Positions 7,351-8,384 of a stretch of DNA of 8,384 nt are shown here, one piece after another. The DNA lies in contig JAPJMP010000100.1 in NCBI GenBank assembly GCA_026461645.1, positions 1 to 8,384 on the forward strand, given 5' to 3'. The stretch comes from Burkholderiales bacterium (GTDB taxonomy: Bacteria; Pseudomonadota; Gammaproteobacteria; Burkholderiales; UBA11063). The position numbers were made by a program, and so were the translations under genes. Under the pieces are notes generated by a model that saw only the letters and a list, made by a program, of their open reading frames with translations, did not search any database and was not told where the DNA came from. The stretch's first letter is position 1; each line of letters opens with the position of its first letter.

Positions 7351-8352
7351 ATGCAAAAATATACAGTTGCTGTTTTAGGTTGTGGAGCAATATTTAGTCG
7401 ACATATCGCAGCGATTAATAATAATCCAGATTTATATCAGTTAATTGGCATTTATGATACCAATCAAGAAGTATTGAATAAATATAAAACTGAATTAAAC
7501 ACCAAAACTTATTCTTGCGAAGATGAGGGTTACCTTGATAATGAGGTTAACTGCATTTGTATCTTAACCCCCAATAATCTACATTTTAATCAAGCAGTTA
7601 AGGCTTTAAATAATAAAAAAAATGTTATTCTAGAAAAACCAGCTACATTCAAAGCAAGTCAAATAATAGAACTTGAGCAATTAGCTCAACAAAATAAGGT
7701 TAAAGTTTTTGGCGTGCTGCAAGTTAGATTAAATCCATCAGTAATTATTGCTAAACAAGCAATAAATGAAAATTTGTTGGGTAAAATTCGCGGTTGTTCA
7801 CTAGTGCAGCGGTGGCAAAGACCGCTTACATATTTTACTGGATGGCGCGGTAATATGGCAAGTGGTGGTGGAATTTTGCGTGAATTTGGAGTACATTATT
7901 TAGATGTGATGCAATATTTATTAGGAATGCCAGAAGTAGTAAAAGCAAGTTTTTATAATACTAAATTTGATGCCACCGATGTCAATGATACAATTTATTC
8001 TATTTTTGATTTTAAAACCTTCGGTGGAACAATGGAGATATCAATTGCTGCTGAGCCTAAAAATCTTGAGTGTACTTTATCGATTATGGGTGAGCATGGG
8101 TTTATTAAACTTGGTGGCAAGTCGCTAGATGAATTTGTTAATTATGAATTTTTAGGCAGTGAAGGTTTAACTAGATTTGAGCAAATTAAAAGTGAAGTAT
8201 CAGCTAGAAAGGTTGTAACTTTAGCCAGTAGTGGTGCCTCACCTTATCATCCCGAGTTATATCGCCAAATTGTGATTGAACCTAAAATGTTTGCTTTAGG
8301 TCAAATGTACAATGTGATTAGTTTAGTTGAAAAAATTTATGCGCAAAAATAA
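7351..8352 (+). CDS. Gfo/Idh/MocA oxidoreductase, WbpB/WlbA-like
   Basis: NAD(P)-dependent sugar oxidoreductase, 333 residues. The N-terminal Rossmann fold has GCGAIF (10-15) and an acidic end of the second strand (IYD, 34-36). EKP (95-97) carries the family catalytic lysine Lys96. The C-terminal alpha/beta domain has VLQVRLNP (122-129), GWRGNMASGGGILREFGVHYLD (164-185) with His182 and Asp185 at the active site, and a final HPELYR segment. VLQVRLNP and SGG...GVHYLD recall WbpB/WlbA, which oxidise UDP-GlcNAc-uronic acid at C3 before transamination; a TviB-type 6-dehydrogenase at 614 could provide that substrate. This pairing is inference: the family is broad and other sugar dehydrogenations are possible. 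A TGAAAGG Shine-Dalgarno (7338-7344) lies 6 nt before the ATG, 21 nt after yhbY. Its last 14 nt overlap a putative next gene. Confidence 0.85.
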   Translation: MQKYTVAVLGCGAIFSRHIAAINNNPDLYQLIGIYDTNQEVLNKYKTELNTKTYSCEDEGYLDNEVNCICILTPNNLHFNQAVKALNNKKNVILEKPATFKASQIIELEQLAQQNKVKVFGVLQVRLNPSVIIAKQAINENLLGKIRGCSLVQRWQRPLTYFTGWRGNMASGGGILREFGVHYLDVMQYLLGMPEVVKASFYNTKFDATDVNDTIYSIFDFKTFGGTMEISIAAEPKNLECTLSIMGEHGFIKLGGKSLDEFVNYEFLGSEGLTRFEQIKSEVSARKVVTLASSGASPYHPELYRQIVIEPKMFALGQMYNVISLVEKIYAQK

Positions 8353-8384
8353 TTATATAGATAAAATAATTGTTGATATACCAT
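8339..8384 (+). CDS. Putative start of next gene (3' end outside window)
   Basis: An ATG at 8339 opens a frame with no stop up to the window end, reading MRKNNYIDKIIVDIP. It overlaps the last 14 nt of the oxidoreductase gene in a different frame, as is common for coupled genes. A GA-rich stretch (near 8328-8334) is the only ribosome-binding candidate. Fifteen codons are too few to name a family. From context an aminotransferase or acetyltransferase following a WbpB-like gene would be expected, but nothing visible proves it. The other two forward frames have stops in this stretch, one of them followed by TTG TTG, which is a weaker alternative start. Confidence 0.4.
   Translation, partial: MRKNNYIDKIIVDIP

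Overview
The window is an AT-rich bacterial chromosomal segment with every recognisable gene on the + strand. The proteins resemble those of Gammaproteobacteria: the IleS C-terminal zinc ribbon, a YhbY-type RNA-binding protein, a full-length Pgi and a TviB-type dehydrogenase. The strong A+T bias, nearly all TAA stops and tight packing would fit an AT-rich, perhaps host-associated or intracellular gammaproteobacterium (Legionellales or Francisella-like lineages are possibilities). This assignment is inference and no genus can be fixed from the sequence alone.

Layout: (1) 1-570 is the 3' end of ileS. (2) 614-5300 is a compact sugar-nucleotide cassette: a TviB/WbpA-type UDP-HexNAc 6-dehydrogenase, an extended short-chain reductase of the abequose/6-deoxytalose synthase type, then rmlA, rmlC and rmlB, with gaps of 3 to 21 nt. 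(3) 5329-6960 is pgi, 28 nt after rmlB. (4) A 69-nt spacer carries a consensus -10 box and a very G-rich Shine-Dalgarno in front of yhbY (7030-7329). (5) 7351-8352 is a Gfo/Idh/MocA oxidoreductase resembling the WbpB/WlbA 3-dehydrogenases. (6) A further reading frame appears to start at 8339, inside the end of that gene, and runs off the window.

Together the genes make activated sugars for a surface polysaccharide (LPS O-antigen, core or capsule). Pgi links fructose-6-P and glucose-6-P. RmlA, RmlB and RmlC convert glucose-1-P and dTTP to dTDP-4-keto-L-rhamnose, and the short-chain reductase is the best in-window candidate for the last 4-keto reduction, because no rmlD is present here. TviB and the WbpB-like enzyme are consistent with a separate UDP-HexNAc-uronic acid route, possibly toward a 2,3-diamino-uronic acid. 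No glycosyltransferase, flippase, polymerase or export gene lies in the window, so the polymer itself cannot be named.

I saw no mobile elements, CRISPR arrays, tRNA or rRNA genes, and no gene-free stretch longer than 69 nt. I did not find a clearly novel system. The most notable points are the replacement-style reductase in place of rmlD, the housekeeping genes yhbY and pgi interleaved with the cluster, and a few small sequence structures.
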